DNA of 64,000 bases, taken from NCBI GenBank assembly GCA_033558025.1, contig JAUCEF010000004.1:2976001-3040000 (forward strand). The letters run 5' to 3'. A program made the position numbers and the translations under genes. The DNA is from Phytophthora sp. 'mugwort'. Its lineage: Eukaryota; Oomycota; Peronosporomycetes; Peronosporales; Peronosporaceae. The stretch's first letter is position 1, and every line of letters starts with the position of its first letter. Below, in pieces: positions 19,965 through 29,449 of this stretch. The notes under the pieces were generated by a model. The model ran no database searches and was not told the origin of the DNA. It saw only the letters and a list, made by a program, of their open reading frames with translations.

Positions 19965-20176
19965 TGTAACGGTGTACGTAAGTACCCTTACTGATGTAGC
20001 CACCATTACTATGACGTCACGGTAATGACGTCGCGGTTAGGTACCACATATATGATACAAAGACCTCAGAGCTATCCAATAGGATAACACTCTCAGTTAA
20101 CGGCCGTTCACTGAGAGTTTGTATACTCTCCCGAAGTCACACTTCCTGTGCCCAAGGTGTCGTGTACCCCGTCACA
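19965..20176 (+). repeat. 3' LTR of the nested Gypsy element
   Basis: A 212-bp copy with the same ends as the 5' LTR, a partly duplicated cAMP-element-like patch (tatgacgtcacggtaatgacgtcgcgg), and a deletion relative to the 5' LTR. The next bases, TACAT, are the right half of the target duplication. Confidence 0.85.
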
Positions 20177-21748
20177 TACATCGTGAACGCCAGCATAGAA
20201 GGCGACTGCGACTCTACTAGGGTGAGGTGTGCTATCCGCTGCACTACCGCTTCGAGTTGTACCACCAAATCCCATTCCGCAGACGTGATATTGGTGAGAA
20301 CTTTCTTTTCCGCCTTCGTTAAGTCATCCCTTTCGAAAAAGGCGTTGAATGCTGGATAGATGATTATAGAACGCTTGAACAACTTGATCGTTGAGGCCAC
20401 GCGCACGCCGATAGCCACCATAGCCGCCAGCTGAGACAACTTGTAGAACTCTTGCACTTTTTAAGCTTTTCGATGCGCTCAGGAGTTCGACTGGAAGCAA
20501 AAAAATGTTCAACCCGCGCAATTTTCGAATAACAGCGCCACCTTCAGGGAAAGCACCTCCCTCGGTTACCGCAGTCTTCTTTTTTGTGAACCCTTCGGAT
20601 TCGTTGCCTCTTTGGTCTGGTATGTACGTATTCCGCACATTCTCTCTTAAACCAAGTCCGTACCCGATATATAAATTGAGTGTGTGTATCGCACAATCCG
20701 TTTGCAATGTTGAGTCAAACTGCTTGGATACCTTACGCGCTGCTGACGCTGTGTCCGATTTGGTAAAGCGGACCATAGGCTCCACATCTAACCCGTACCT
20801 CCGCTTCAATTCATCATCCAGCAGACTTGCGACCCCCTCTGAGTCGTGACCATCGTTTTTTGACCTGGACGAGAAGGGCTAGCTTGCGCGGCCTCCACTG
20901 ATTGTCGATAAATCCACGAAGCACCAACTATAATATTTTTTGGCCTTGTTTGTGCACAGATCGTGTTCAAGTATAAGAAACCTTGTCTCGTAAAGCTTCC
21001 TCCTTGAACTCGTTCGCCAATAGTTCTTTCGTGTCCGCCTGGAAAGAGAAGTAACTTTTGTCTAGAGTGTCATTGAAAGTCTTTGCGAGGATACAGTCAC
21101 GTTTGGGTTTCCTGTTATTCCTGCCAGGAGGTCACGGAGGGCTGGAGTGGTGATCATGTTGTAAGGCAAGCCTAATGCGTCAGTAATATTGTAATAGCTA
21201 CAATAGTAAAACGACTAACCGCCGTGAATCAACCACCGAGCGACGTGGGCCGTGACTTCGGCTTGATTAACTTGCGGCGTGCAAAATGTGTTCTGGCTTT
21301 TGGTACGTGGTGCTTTTGACTCACTAGTCTGTTTGCGATTCCCATCCTTTTTAGCCGGCGTTTCTTTTCCTTGACTGCCTCCGGATGGTCCTTGTGAGCG
21401 GACACTAAATTTTATTTCGCGTTCGTCGCATTCCACCACTACAGAGCGGCCCTCTCCATGTTTTACCTTCAAAACCACGAGCCAAATATGAGTGAACTCT
21501 TTGCCTTTGTACGATACCTTCTTGTCGAGCATGTGGACCATCTGCCAGACGAAGTCATTCGCTTGGGGGCTGTGGCTGATCTCCTCCGGAATTGCGTTTG
21601 TAGCCTCCGCCTTCTCCTCTTCGTCTTCACTCCTGAGGTCAATCAGCGTAGCCTGGCTCCAAGCCGATATTCCTGACGAACTACTCGGCGTGACCGACAT
21701 GTTGCTCGGCGTTAACTCGCTGGAAGACCCAACATTTTCGAAGTTCAA
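20177..21748 (-). pseudogene. hAT transposase, N-terminal and central part
   Basis: Downward from 21748: a Ser- and Glu-rich leader, a KEFTHIWLVVLKVKHGEG patch where a BED-type zinc finger is expected, then VARWLIHGG, joined across a 48-nt intron to LPYNMITTPALRDLLAGI, a standard hAT beginning. After a damaged stretch come DTASAARKVSKQF, DCAIHTLNLYIGYGLGL and IRKLRGLNIF, then a second frame with FNAFFERDDLTKAEKKVL and ITSAEWDLVVQLEAVVQ. It stops at the Gypsy junction after SPSMLAF and resumes at 13080. The transposase cuts and pastes the element. Several frameshifts make it inactive; the BED cysteines are unclear. Confidence 0.82.
21172..21219 (-). other. Intron in the hAT transposase
   Basis: GTTAGTC at the donor and GCATTAG at the acceptor, with TTACTGAC as a likely branch site. 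Removing these 48 nt joins IHGG to LPYN in frame, which restores the conserved start of the hAT domain. Confidence 0.65.
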
Positions 21749-21875
21749 ATCAGAGGAAATGCCAATACTTTCGAAGTACTTCTTGACACACTTACAAACC
21801 CTGAAGCTTGTGTTAGCATTGACTAATACACTTGAAAGGGGCAGCAGTACCTTTTTGAGAGTTCTGCCTTGGTGA

Positions 21876-22246
21876 AGAGCTCGTTACGCACAAGTGATGC
21901 ACTGGACGTTCGCAAACACTGTGTGGAGACGTCGCCTCCAAGTTTCTCCAGGAACAGCCACTCTTCGCGGACTTCATTTTGTTGTGGCTCGAGAGGGGGA
22001 GTCCAGAAATGAGGGATAGAAACCAGAATGAAGCCAAGATCGCACGTGCGTGCGCGCCCTTTGCTTCCAACCCCAAAAGTAGTAAATCAAGTAGTAAATT
22101 ACAACTACTACTACTACTGTACAACGTCCTAAATAAATATACTAGTGGTACTGGACAGTAGCGCACTCACTTGGAAAATACATGGATAGTAGTAATAATA
22201 GTAGTAATAGAAGTAGTAAACTCTACTACTCTACTACCAATCCCAG
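21876..22246. repeat. hAT right end with CTA/TAG subterminal repeats
   Basis: Runs such as aactactactactactg (about 22102-22118) and agtagtaataatagtagtaa (about 22189-22210) mirror those at the left end. The terminal bases ATCCCAG end at 22246, next to GTGACCGA. Confidence 0.55.
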
Positions 22247-22254
22247 GTGACCGA

Positions 22255-22747
22255 CCATGCTTGGTCTTGGGTTTAAGCATGCCTGCTTCGCACACGGATC
22301 TTAAACCGCTGGCGTTGTTCGGCTTGCCAAGCGAGAAGGTGTTTAGCCCGTCCTGTATAGCCTAATCCTAGCTGTTGGACAAAGAACAAACAACCAATTT
22401 CGTACCGGATTACATTTTAATACCGAACTCACCGAATTTCCTACATTTTGATACCGATATCCGGTTGCTATATCCATACCTGATGGTGGAAGCGGTCGTG
22501 GAGCCAGTAGAAATCGCCGACTCCGCATCCGGTTATGTGTATTAATAAATGCATCGCTTTTGGTACTTAACGTATACGATTATAATTTTAACTCAAATGC
22601 GGAGGAGGGGGGGGGAAGGGCACCCCGAATCCAAAAGAGCTACGTAGATGTCGACAACCTGTCGGACAAGTGTGCAAACTTGGCACCACTATTTACTGGT
22701 ACCCCTAACGCGGGATTTTTTCATAACAAATTGCTACAAGGTTATTA
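22255..22747. other. Intergenic, no gene recognised
   Basis: Between the hAT element and a small inverted-repeat element. It contains a run of nine or more G near 22600. No supported coding region. Confidence 0.35.
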
Positions 22748-23397
22748 GGGGGTGTCAGAATTGACGAAACTGCCGCGGAGAACGCATGCGATTTCGCCCT
22801 AAAATGCCATGCGGGATCCATTTCGAAGTTTCGTCCAAGGGGTGTCAGAAATCCCTCCGCGGAAACCGCCATACAAGAACCCAGACCGAACAATCACGAT
22901 GTCGCAATGCCGAAGCCAGTGACCGCCAGCTCTTAAATCACCGAGGTCGTAGACCTCCTCGCTCTCGCTATCCTGGGGTTCGACGAAACATTGTTGAACT
23001 CTCCCTTTGACAACTGGATTGAGTGCTTCCCAGTCGAGTCTATAGTGAAAGAGCTGTCCTCATGCAGATTCTATCGCGGCGCTGCGTGACAGCAAGAACA
23101 AACTTAGCTGTGGGTGGCGGTGTCTGCACCGCGTTGTGGCTTCAGTAGTCATAACCAGATAGCGATGGTAGCAGCCTGGCAGCGACGACGGCGTCAGGCA
23201 GCTTTCTCCTCATGAAGGTTGCCGTTGCCGTTGACGTATGGGATTTTTGGCGCTTGGGCAAATAGCATGTGGTACCTATTTCCTAAATTGCCCACCTCTG
23301 GGGGTGGGTGATTTCGAAATGGCATGTCATTTGACCTAAAATCGCATACGAAATCGCATGCGATTTCCGCGATAGCTCTATCAATTCGGACATCCCC
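22748..23397. mobile_element. Non-autonomous inverted-repeat DNA transposon (MITE-like)
   Basis: The left end (22748-22796) and the right end (23349-23397, reverse complement) match at about 39 of 49 aligned bases, both starting GGGGRTGTC and both reaching the patch CGCATGCGATTTCG. Each end is flanked by TA (22746-22747 and 23398-23399), the target site of Tc1/mariner elements. A second partial copy of the left tip (ggggtgtcagaa then ccgcggaaa) lies at about 22840-22866. The 650-bp interior has no transposase. Confidence 0.65.
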
Positions 23398-23399
23398 TA

Positions 23400-23827
23400 A
23401 CAGAAAAAGTTCTTGTTCGTAGTCTGCGCCTAGCTGCTCTATTGTAGTGATGTATCATGGCTTAATATTCAGGGGACCTCGTGCCGAAACTAGTCTGCAT
23501 TACAGAACCAGTTGGTCTCAATATCGACGAATCCGAGTTATGAACAACGGCAGTACCTCAATACTCGACTTCAACTTGACCTGTGAAATGAACCAAGAAC
23601 AGCACGAGAATTCGACGAAGAAGCCGGCAGCATAACATCATTAGCAATAACAGTGTTCACTAGCCATCATTATCGAAAAGCAAATTACGTACTTCTCCTG
23701 TACGCACACCTTAGCAAGGCAAATACCGCCGACCTATTCCGCTGTCAGCTTCAATCTTCCTCCCTCCAGACACCAGCCAGCGTATACTCCATACAGAGCC
23801 CGTGCGCACCCTTGCCAGAAAACTTAT
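23400..23827. other. Spacer downstream of XYPPX copy 2
   Basis: No gene or repeat recognised; it probably includes the 3' untranslated region of the gene that ends at 23828. Confidence 0.35.
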
Positions 23828-24313
23828 TTACTTGAACATCTTCTTCATCTTCTTTCCCATCTTCTTGAAGCCTTTGCCCTTGTAGCCTTTGTATTTGTGG
23901 CCCTTAAACTTGTGGCCTTTGTGCTTACCGTGCTTGTACTTACCGTGCTTCATCTTGCCGCCGGCGATCACGACTCCAGGCTGCGTCACGTAGCCAGGCT
24001 GGGCGTACGCGTAACCGGGCTGTGGGGCATGATGGCCGCGCGCGGGGTAACCCGGCTGCGCAGGGGGATAACCGGGTTGGGGCGGGTACTGTTGGGGCGG
24101 ATATCCTTGCTGAGGAGGGTACTGCTGGGGTGGATATCCTTGCTGGGGCGGATATCCTTGCTGAGGAGGGTACCCCTGCTGCGGCGGGTAACCTTGCTGC
24201 GGCGGGTAACCTTGCTGCGGCGGGTAACCTTGTTGCGGTGGGTAGCCTTGTTGCGGTGGGTAGCCCGGCTGTTGGGGATATCCTTGCGGCGGCTGGCCTC
24301 CTCCTGGGTACAT
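23828..24313 (-). CDS. Pro/Gly/Tyr-rich repeat protein (XYPPX / glycine-rich A3-like), copy 2
   Basis: A 161-residue intact frame starting [15 protein letters not shown]. It has about ten GYPPQQ-type units in tandem, a short Ala/Gly/Val part ([15 protein letters not shown]), and a Lys-rich tail of [17 protein letters not shown] type that ends KKMKKMFK. The layout equals copy 1, with a stricter repeat and a more basic tail. The frame stays open upstream only from a TTG; the ATG at 24313 begins the repeat protein proper and is preferred. PPQQ repeats are close to the heptads that confer phase separation or multivalent binding in other proteins; the function here is unknown. The tandem repeats also create long Leu/Arg- and Gly/Ala-rich open frames on the other strand, which are not genes. 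Confidence 0.82.
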   Translation of the reverse strand: MYPGGGQPPQGYPQQPGYPPQQGYPPQQGYPPQQGYPPQQGYPPQQGYPPQQGYPPQQGYPPQQYPPQQGYPPQQYPPQPGYPPAQPGYPARGHHAPQPGYAYAQPGYVTQPGVVIAGGKMKHGKYKHGKHKGHKFKGHKYKGYKGKGFKKMGKKMKKMFK

Positions 24314-25146
24314 CTTGACTTGGCTTGGGGGCTCTTGCTGCGCGAAAGACGAAGTGACGTACCGTCGGCAAAGAGGGGAGAGAACTGAAACCAACCTGTA
24401 CCTACCTCAAATCAGTGCGCTGATTGGGTAACCTCAGCCCCACGTTCATTCGTCGGCGACCTATCGTTGCACAAGTCGATAAGTGTACTGTTCTCTGTAC
24501 ATGAGTGTAGTCCAGCAACAGTACCGACTTCCTCCGCTTAGTACCGGTACAACCTATATTCCAATATCGGTAACCGGTATTATTAATATACCGTATTTGA
24601 CATCTCCTAATACTTTATTCCATTGTTTCTTGAGATGGAAGGGTTGAGCTCACCTTTTCTTGCAAATACGTAATTTTCTTGTAATAAAGTTCATGTTTTG
24701 GCCGCTTTTGCACTATTTCAAAATATGAAATTCTCTGAAGTAGGAGATCTCAATTACGGTAAGTACTATTCTGTTCCAGAACTCTTGTCGCCTTCGCATA
24801 GTTCGGCTCACGATTCGTCAAAATTAGTTGTAGCCACATGAGAATGGGAGGTTTAGAACCACTAAGATGCCACAGTTTAAATGGTGTGCAGAGCTCACAG
24901 CAAGTCGAAGAATTGGAGCCAACAGACTCAACCGAGTGGCATATCGTGGCTCATTTGAAAAGTCTGACAACTCAGCCAGTATTGATTTCGCCCCGACCCA
25001 CCAACCCCTAACGAAGGTCCCACGCTGCGCCTCAGCACCACCCAATCCTCGCCTCGCCCCCAGGCCAACAACCTTCCGACAACCAGCGCGCGTGTTAAGC
25101 CACCCTCCTCCACGAATCAACAGCCGGTGCCGTACCGCGTGGCGCT
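24314..25146. other. Upstream region of XYPPX copy 2 and AT-rich spacer
   Basis: It should hold the promoter of the minus-strand gene. The 24450-24800 part is AT-rich with no gene. From about 24860 the DNA becomes transposon-like on the plus strand and leads into the Tc1/mariner relic. Confidence 0.35.
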
Positions 25147-26160
25147 GTGAGTGCTGTAGCCGTAGTATTTGGGGTCCACGCCAGGACGATCTCGCGTGTC
25201 TGTCGTCGCGCCCTTTTCAACTACCAACAAGACGGCATTTATGCCTCGCCGACGCGAAATAACCGCACTGGGCACCCGAGAGTCGACCGGTCCCAGGAGC
25301 TGGAGAGGCTGCGAGGTGTTAACCCTCAACAGCGAAGCGCCATCCATGCAGCTGCCCAATCCCGCTTCCTTCCTCCAACCACGCTCATTCGGCAGCTCCG
25401 TAACGGCAGGCTCTGCTTGGAGACTTCTGTCGCCGAACCGCTGCTTACTGAGGACAACAAGCAGAAGAGGGTTGCCTTCAGCTTGAAGCACGTAAGTGCA
25501 ACGACGCACCCCTCTTCGACCACATGGAGGATGTGGTCCATGTGGATGAAAAACATTTTTATCTGGGCAAGTTCAAGCGCCGTTGCGTGTTGCTTCCCGA
25601 CGAGGACAAGCCTGTTGTAAGGCTTAAAAGCAAGCGGTATACCCCCAAGGTGCCGCTGTTGGCGGCCGTATCCCGGCCACGAAAATGACCCCGTACGGGG
25701 GAGTTCTCCGACGGCGAAATCGGGACGTGGGCCTTCTTGAAGCACGAGCCAGACAAACGCAGCAGTCGTAACCGGCGGGCAGGCGCCATGGTTCCCTACC
25801 CCGTGACTGTGAACAAGATTTCCTACAGGGAGATGCTGTTGGAGCACGTTCTGCCGGCTATTCAAGGCCAAGTTTCCTGGTGCAACGGTTGGGAGGCGTA
25901 TCGTCTGCAGCAAGATATCGCCTCCCCATATCCAACCAGGCGAACCGAGTGGCGTCAGCTGTAGTATCGTCCGGCTGCAACGTCCAGCTGGAGTTCAAGC
26001 CGCCCAACAGCTGCGACATGAACGTGTTGAATCTTGCTGTCTTCAACGCGCTCCAGGTGCACCAGCAACGAATGACTGCCCACAATCTGGACAACTTGGT
26101 GAAGAACGTGAAGGTGGTGTTTGATGAGTTGCCGCCGGCTACCCTGACGAAGGGTTCTTA
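25147..26160 (+). pseudogene. Tc1/mariner (IS630-type) transposase
   Basis: The frame opens MSAVAVVFGVHARTISRVCR, a helix-turn-helix. Then, in shifting frames, come a DDE-type first box read as HVDEKHFYLGK, LLAAVSRPR, REMLLEHVLPAIQG, a second box near LQQDIASP (usual LQQDNA-P, so Asn is lost), and the third near KPPNSCDMNVLNLAVFNALQ (usual NSPD-NVLD). The tail VKNVKVVFDELPPATL is also typical. The acidic positions can be traced, but at least four frameshifts make it dead. The enzyme would cut and paste DNA into TA sites. Terminal repeats were not found. Confidence 0.82.
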
Positions 26161-26474
26161 ACGCTGCAATGCGTTATGGATGATTGTCTTGCAGCTGACG
26201 GGGAGAAAAACTTTCAAAATTCGACACATATCGAAGTTCAAGCTTTCTCGAGAGGGACGACTTCCTCAGAGCATCAAGTGCTGTGACACCACGGCATCGT
26301 TTCTACCCGCGCTTGAGGGGTCTGCAGGCGAAAACTATAGTGAAACTAATACGACAATAGGACTATAGTTATGGAACAAGCAAAATAGTTGAACGTGACA
26401 AGCGTTCCGGAACAGACTGATACGGGAGGAGCGAGACTCGATGCAGCAAAATACAGTACTTCTCTGATACACCT

Positions 26475-26736
26475 TGTTGGAGATCGCAAGTGCTGGCGCC
26501 ACCTGCGATCAGTAGCAGAGGCGTCAGCAACGACCTGCGACGACTGTAACGACGGCAATGACTGTAACTAGCGAGAATTGTGAAACCCCTCATGCATATT
26601 AGGATAGCTCGGAGCTCCTAGCGACACCATAGCTATCCATTCATTCTAAAAAAAAAAAACAATATACCTGGTGCGAGGCACCACAACGAGGAGCCTTGCG
26701 TCAACTTGTTAAAGACCCACAAGTAAGCTCCTTTTA
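26475..26736 (+). repeat. 5' LTR of Copia-2
   Basis: 262 bp. It differs from its partner by an A-run (26648-26660) and about 24 extra bases near the end (ttgcgtcaacttgttaaag). The terminal TA in place of CA is unusual but is shared by both LTRs. Confidence 0.93.
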
Positions 26737-26748
26737 GGTTATGAGCCT
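26737..26748 (+). promoter_or_regulatory. Primer binding site of Copia-2
   Basis: GGTTATGAGCCT lies directly inside the 5' LTR and matches the primer site of Copia-1 in its first ten bases. Confidence 0.65.
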
Positions 26749-26839
26749 GGCTCGCCTTCTGCAGCGACCAGTGAAGAATTCGAAGAGTCGCGATGCGATC
26801 AAGAAGACCTAGAAGAATTCGAAGAATCGCGAGGCGATC

Positions 26840-27850
26840 AAGAAGACCTAGAAGAATACACAGAGGCACGAGGTGCTAACGACACTGACGGAGAGCACGC
26901 AAATCGACGGACGAATCGGTTTGGACTCCCTGACGACCTGCTGTTCGACCTTCAGGATCGAGACACGATGGAGCAGCACGACCAACTACAACTCATCCTT
27001 ATCTACAATCGGAGCTGGCAGAAATGAAAAGGCAGCTCACTATACGATCACGCCGCGTCCCACCCATGTCAGACACAAGCATGGAAACGGCACCTCCGTC
27101 CCCAAAGAAGCCGAAAAATAAGGACGTTTGCTGTAACTTTAAGGGAAACGAGGTGTACCCCGGGCTCGCAGCAGGATCTGAAAACTTCATCCAAGAGAAC
27201 ACGCCATAAGGACTGAAAAACTTGTGAATGGATCGACCTGGACCGACGACATTAAAGCATCGGTGATTGTAAACTTTCTCGAGGAGAAGGCATTCATATA
27301 CTATCACAAGAAGAACTCTGAGTGGCAGCGACGTCATGATGGTGAGAACATGCCATACTCAGACGTGAAGCGCGCAGAGTTCGGCTGTAAGCTGGGCTAA
27401 CTTGAACTCAGCACAAAGATGCAGTGCAAAAAGCGAGAAGGAGATTCGTGGCATGATTACCTGGAGTATATTAATTTTATCGAGAGCCTCATGGAAGGTG
27501 ACCATACCAAAATGGTCATGGAAGTATTCGGAAACCATGCATGCCCCGCACTGGCAGCCACGCTCCTGTCGTCCGTCGCGGAATCAGCCACAGACTATGA
27601 GCTAGAGACTGATCGTATGAAGCGACTGCTGTACAAGCTGAAAGGAGATGGTCGACGCCATGGCACCAAGCGAGACGAACGCAAAAATCGCCACTGTGAG
27701 CGCCACAACCATAATGGGTATGGTGATCGTGCTCACGATCGCAACAACAGCATAACTGACCACCGATTGTGTAATTCGAGAACAAATGACAGTAATTTGG
27801 AGCGACGTCAACAGCACCGCCCTAAATGGGCAAGGGTTTGCCGCCACCGG
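26840..27850 (+). pseudogene. Copia-2 gag
   Basis: An acidic leader is followed, over several frames, by WTDDIKASVIVNFLEEKAFI, then CKKREGDSWHDYLEYINFIE and ESATDYELETDRMKRLLYKL, the usual gag helices, and a His/Asn/Arg-rich linker (RKNRHCERHNHNGYGDR). A knuckle-like CHVCSQPEYKIFYC follows at about 27868-27910 in the next frame; it has the four-position spacing but Tyr where the zinc-binding His belongs. Stops near 27025 and 27400 and a frameshift near 27850 show it is dead. Confidence 0.75.
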
Positions 27851-29306
27851 AAATCGAGGTGAGATCCTGTGTCACGTATGTAGTCAACCCGAATACAAGA
27901 TATTTTATTGCCCACTTGGCGAACAGGCCAAAATGCTAACGTCAAGCGTGAGCGCTAACGTAGCTACTGCCAGCACGAGTGATGATGAAGCGTCTAGCAA
28001 GTCTGACAATGAAACCCACGTGTGGGTTGCTGCCAGCATTCCTGATCGAATTACCAAAGACGTCTCAAGTAGTGTGTGGACCGTGGATTCTGGTGCGTCA
28101 CACCACCTCTGCATCGATCGTGATCAGCGTTTCGCTATTGAACCAGCCCTTCTATCCATTAAGGTTGCAAATGGCAACGTAGTCGTCGCCACGCAAAAAC
28201 GAAGCACGCTTATCACCATAACTACAAATGAAGTCAAGCGCACTGTTTTATTAAAGAATGTGTTCTACTCGAGCGGAATTGACAGAAACTTGATATCAGT
28301 CGGCCAACTTACGAAGCAAGGTTACACCTGCAAGTTTGGCGAGAATCAGTGTGTCATCAAGTCCGAATCAGGCAAGATCATCGCTGAAGTGGGGAATTCA
28401 CCGACAAATGGACTTTGGTCAATAGGTATCAATCAGGGTTCGGCTTCCTTTGCGACAATGATGACTTCCTCCTTACAGCAGTTGCATGAACACCTTGGAC
28501 ACATGGATTTTCAGGACCTCGTTCGGATGGTCGACAAGAAACTAGCTGGACGAATGATAGTATCCAATCGGAAGATGAATGTATGAGCTGCGCTGAAGCA
28601 AACAAACCCGTCGAGCAAAGAACAAGCGAGATTCATCTTTTTCCGCTCCGACCGATGAATCTGGTACGACTCTGTGTGTAGACTTGAAGACTGATATGAC
28701 CCCGGACCGACCCGGCCACAAACACATCCTTACCATTATGATCACGGTACGAACTACAATCGCCTCTACTTACTGCGTAAGAAGATCGACGCGGAAGGTC
28801 ACTTGGAAGACTTCATCAGCGAGTTTGGTAGCCAATACAACATTAAGGTGAAGGTGATTAGATCCGATGGAGGCGATGAATTTGGGAGAAGGAGACTTGA
28901 TCGTTTCTTTCTCAACCAAGGCATTCGTCACCAGTCGACTGAGGCTGGTATGTCATCGTCCAATGGCAAAGCAGAACGCTTCCACAGAACTGTCATGGAC
29001 TCAGCTAGAACGATGCTATGGGCGTCAGCACTGCCGCAAAGATTCTGGGGCGACGCCGTTCTCTATGCGAGTTACATCCGTAACTTCCTACCGACTCGAG
29101 CAAACGCAGACTATGCGTCACCAATCGAAGCTTTCTCAGGCAAAGTGCCTAGTGTCTCGCACATACTCAGATTCGGTTCAAAATGCAAGAGTCACGCCGC
29201 GCACGCCACAAAGCGCTCAGCGAAGAAACGTGCTGAAAAGGGGATTGTTATCGGCATCGACCCTCACAAGAGAGCGTACCATGTTTACATATCGAGAACA
29301 AAATGA
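27786..29306 (+). pseudogene. Copia-2 protease and integrase
   Basis: The protease box is intact (VWTVDSGASHHLCIDRD, about 28078-28128). The pre-integrase patch LHEHLGHMDFQDLVRM follows near 28485. After a break at 28586 the integrase continues in a second frame with CVDLKTDMTPD (first catalytic Asp), then in a third with KVIRSDGGDEFGR (second Asp) and SSSNGKAERFHRTVMDSART (Glu). The remaining core FWGDAVLYASYIRNFLPTR and the end GIVIGIDPHKRAYHVY are also clear. All three catalytic residues survive, but two frameshifts separate them. Confidence 0.88.
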
Positions 29307-29449
29307 ATTATCGACGACTCACATCCAGAACATTGACCACTTGGATTCACGAGCCGTGGGGCGGTACATGGGCACCATTGACGCCGAGCACGATTCCAGT
29401 CACACCGCCACTAGCGAAATCTGCCTCAGGATCAGGCGAGTGGTAATGA

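Larger units (their letters stand above)
13081..20176 (+). mobile_element. Gypsy-type LTR element lacking most of pol, with antisense ORF
   Basis: The LTRs (13081-13424 and 19965-20176) both begin TGTAAC and end TCACA, share long identical patches, and have a polypurine tract before the right one. Flanks are TATAT on the left and TACAT on the right, a 5-bp target duplication with one change. Inside: a 1.85-kb leader, a coiled-coil gag-like frame, only the last part of an integrase, and then a long frame on the opposite strand. Protease, RT and RNase H are absent, so this copy could move only with help from another element. It sits exactly inside the hAT transposase reading frame. Confidence 0.85.
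11994..22246 (-). mobile_element. hAT transposon, split by a nested Gypsy element
   Basis: The left end reads CAGGGTTCGGTA and the right end, read inward, CTGGGATTGGTA (9 of 12 bases match). The 8 bases outside are GTGACCAT on the left and GTGACCGA on the right (6 of 8 match), the size of a hAT target duplication. Both ends hold dense TAGTAG/CTACTA runs. The transposase is on the minus strand, in two parts (21748 to 20177 and 13080 to 12114). Without the 7.1-kb Gypsy insertion the element would be about 3.15 kb. The ends and the target duplication have drifted, so it is old. Confidence 0.75.

Noticed and set aside
24022..24290. CRISPR-like regular repeats
   Set aside because: The units are in-frame protein repeats of about 18-24 bp without spacers, in a eukaryotic gene.
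24022..24318. Gly/Ala-rich frame resembling a repeat protein
   Set aside because: Third-frame shadow of the same tandem repeats.
23897..24388. Leu/Arg-rich repeat frame on the plus strand
   Set aside because: It mirrors the GYPPQQ repeats of XYPPX copy 2.
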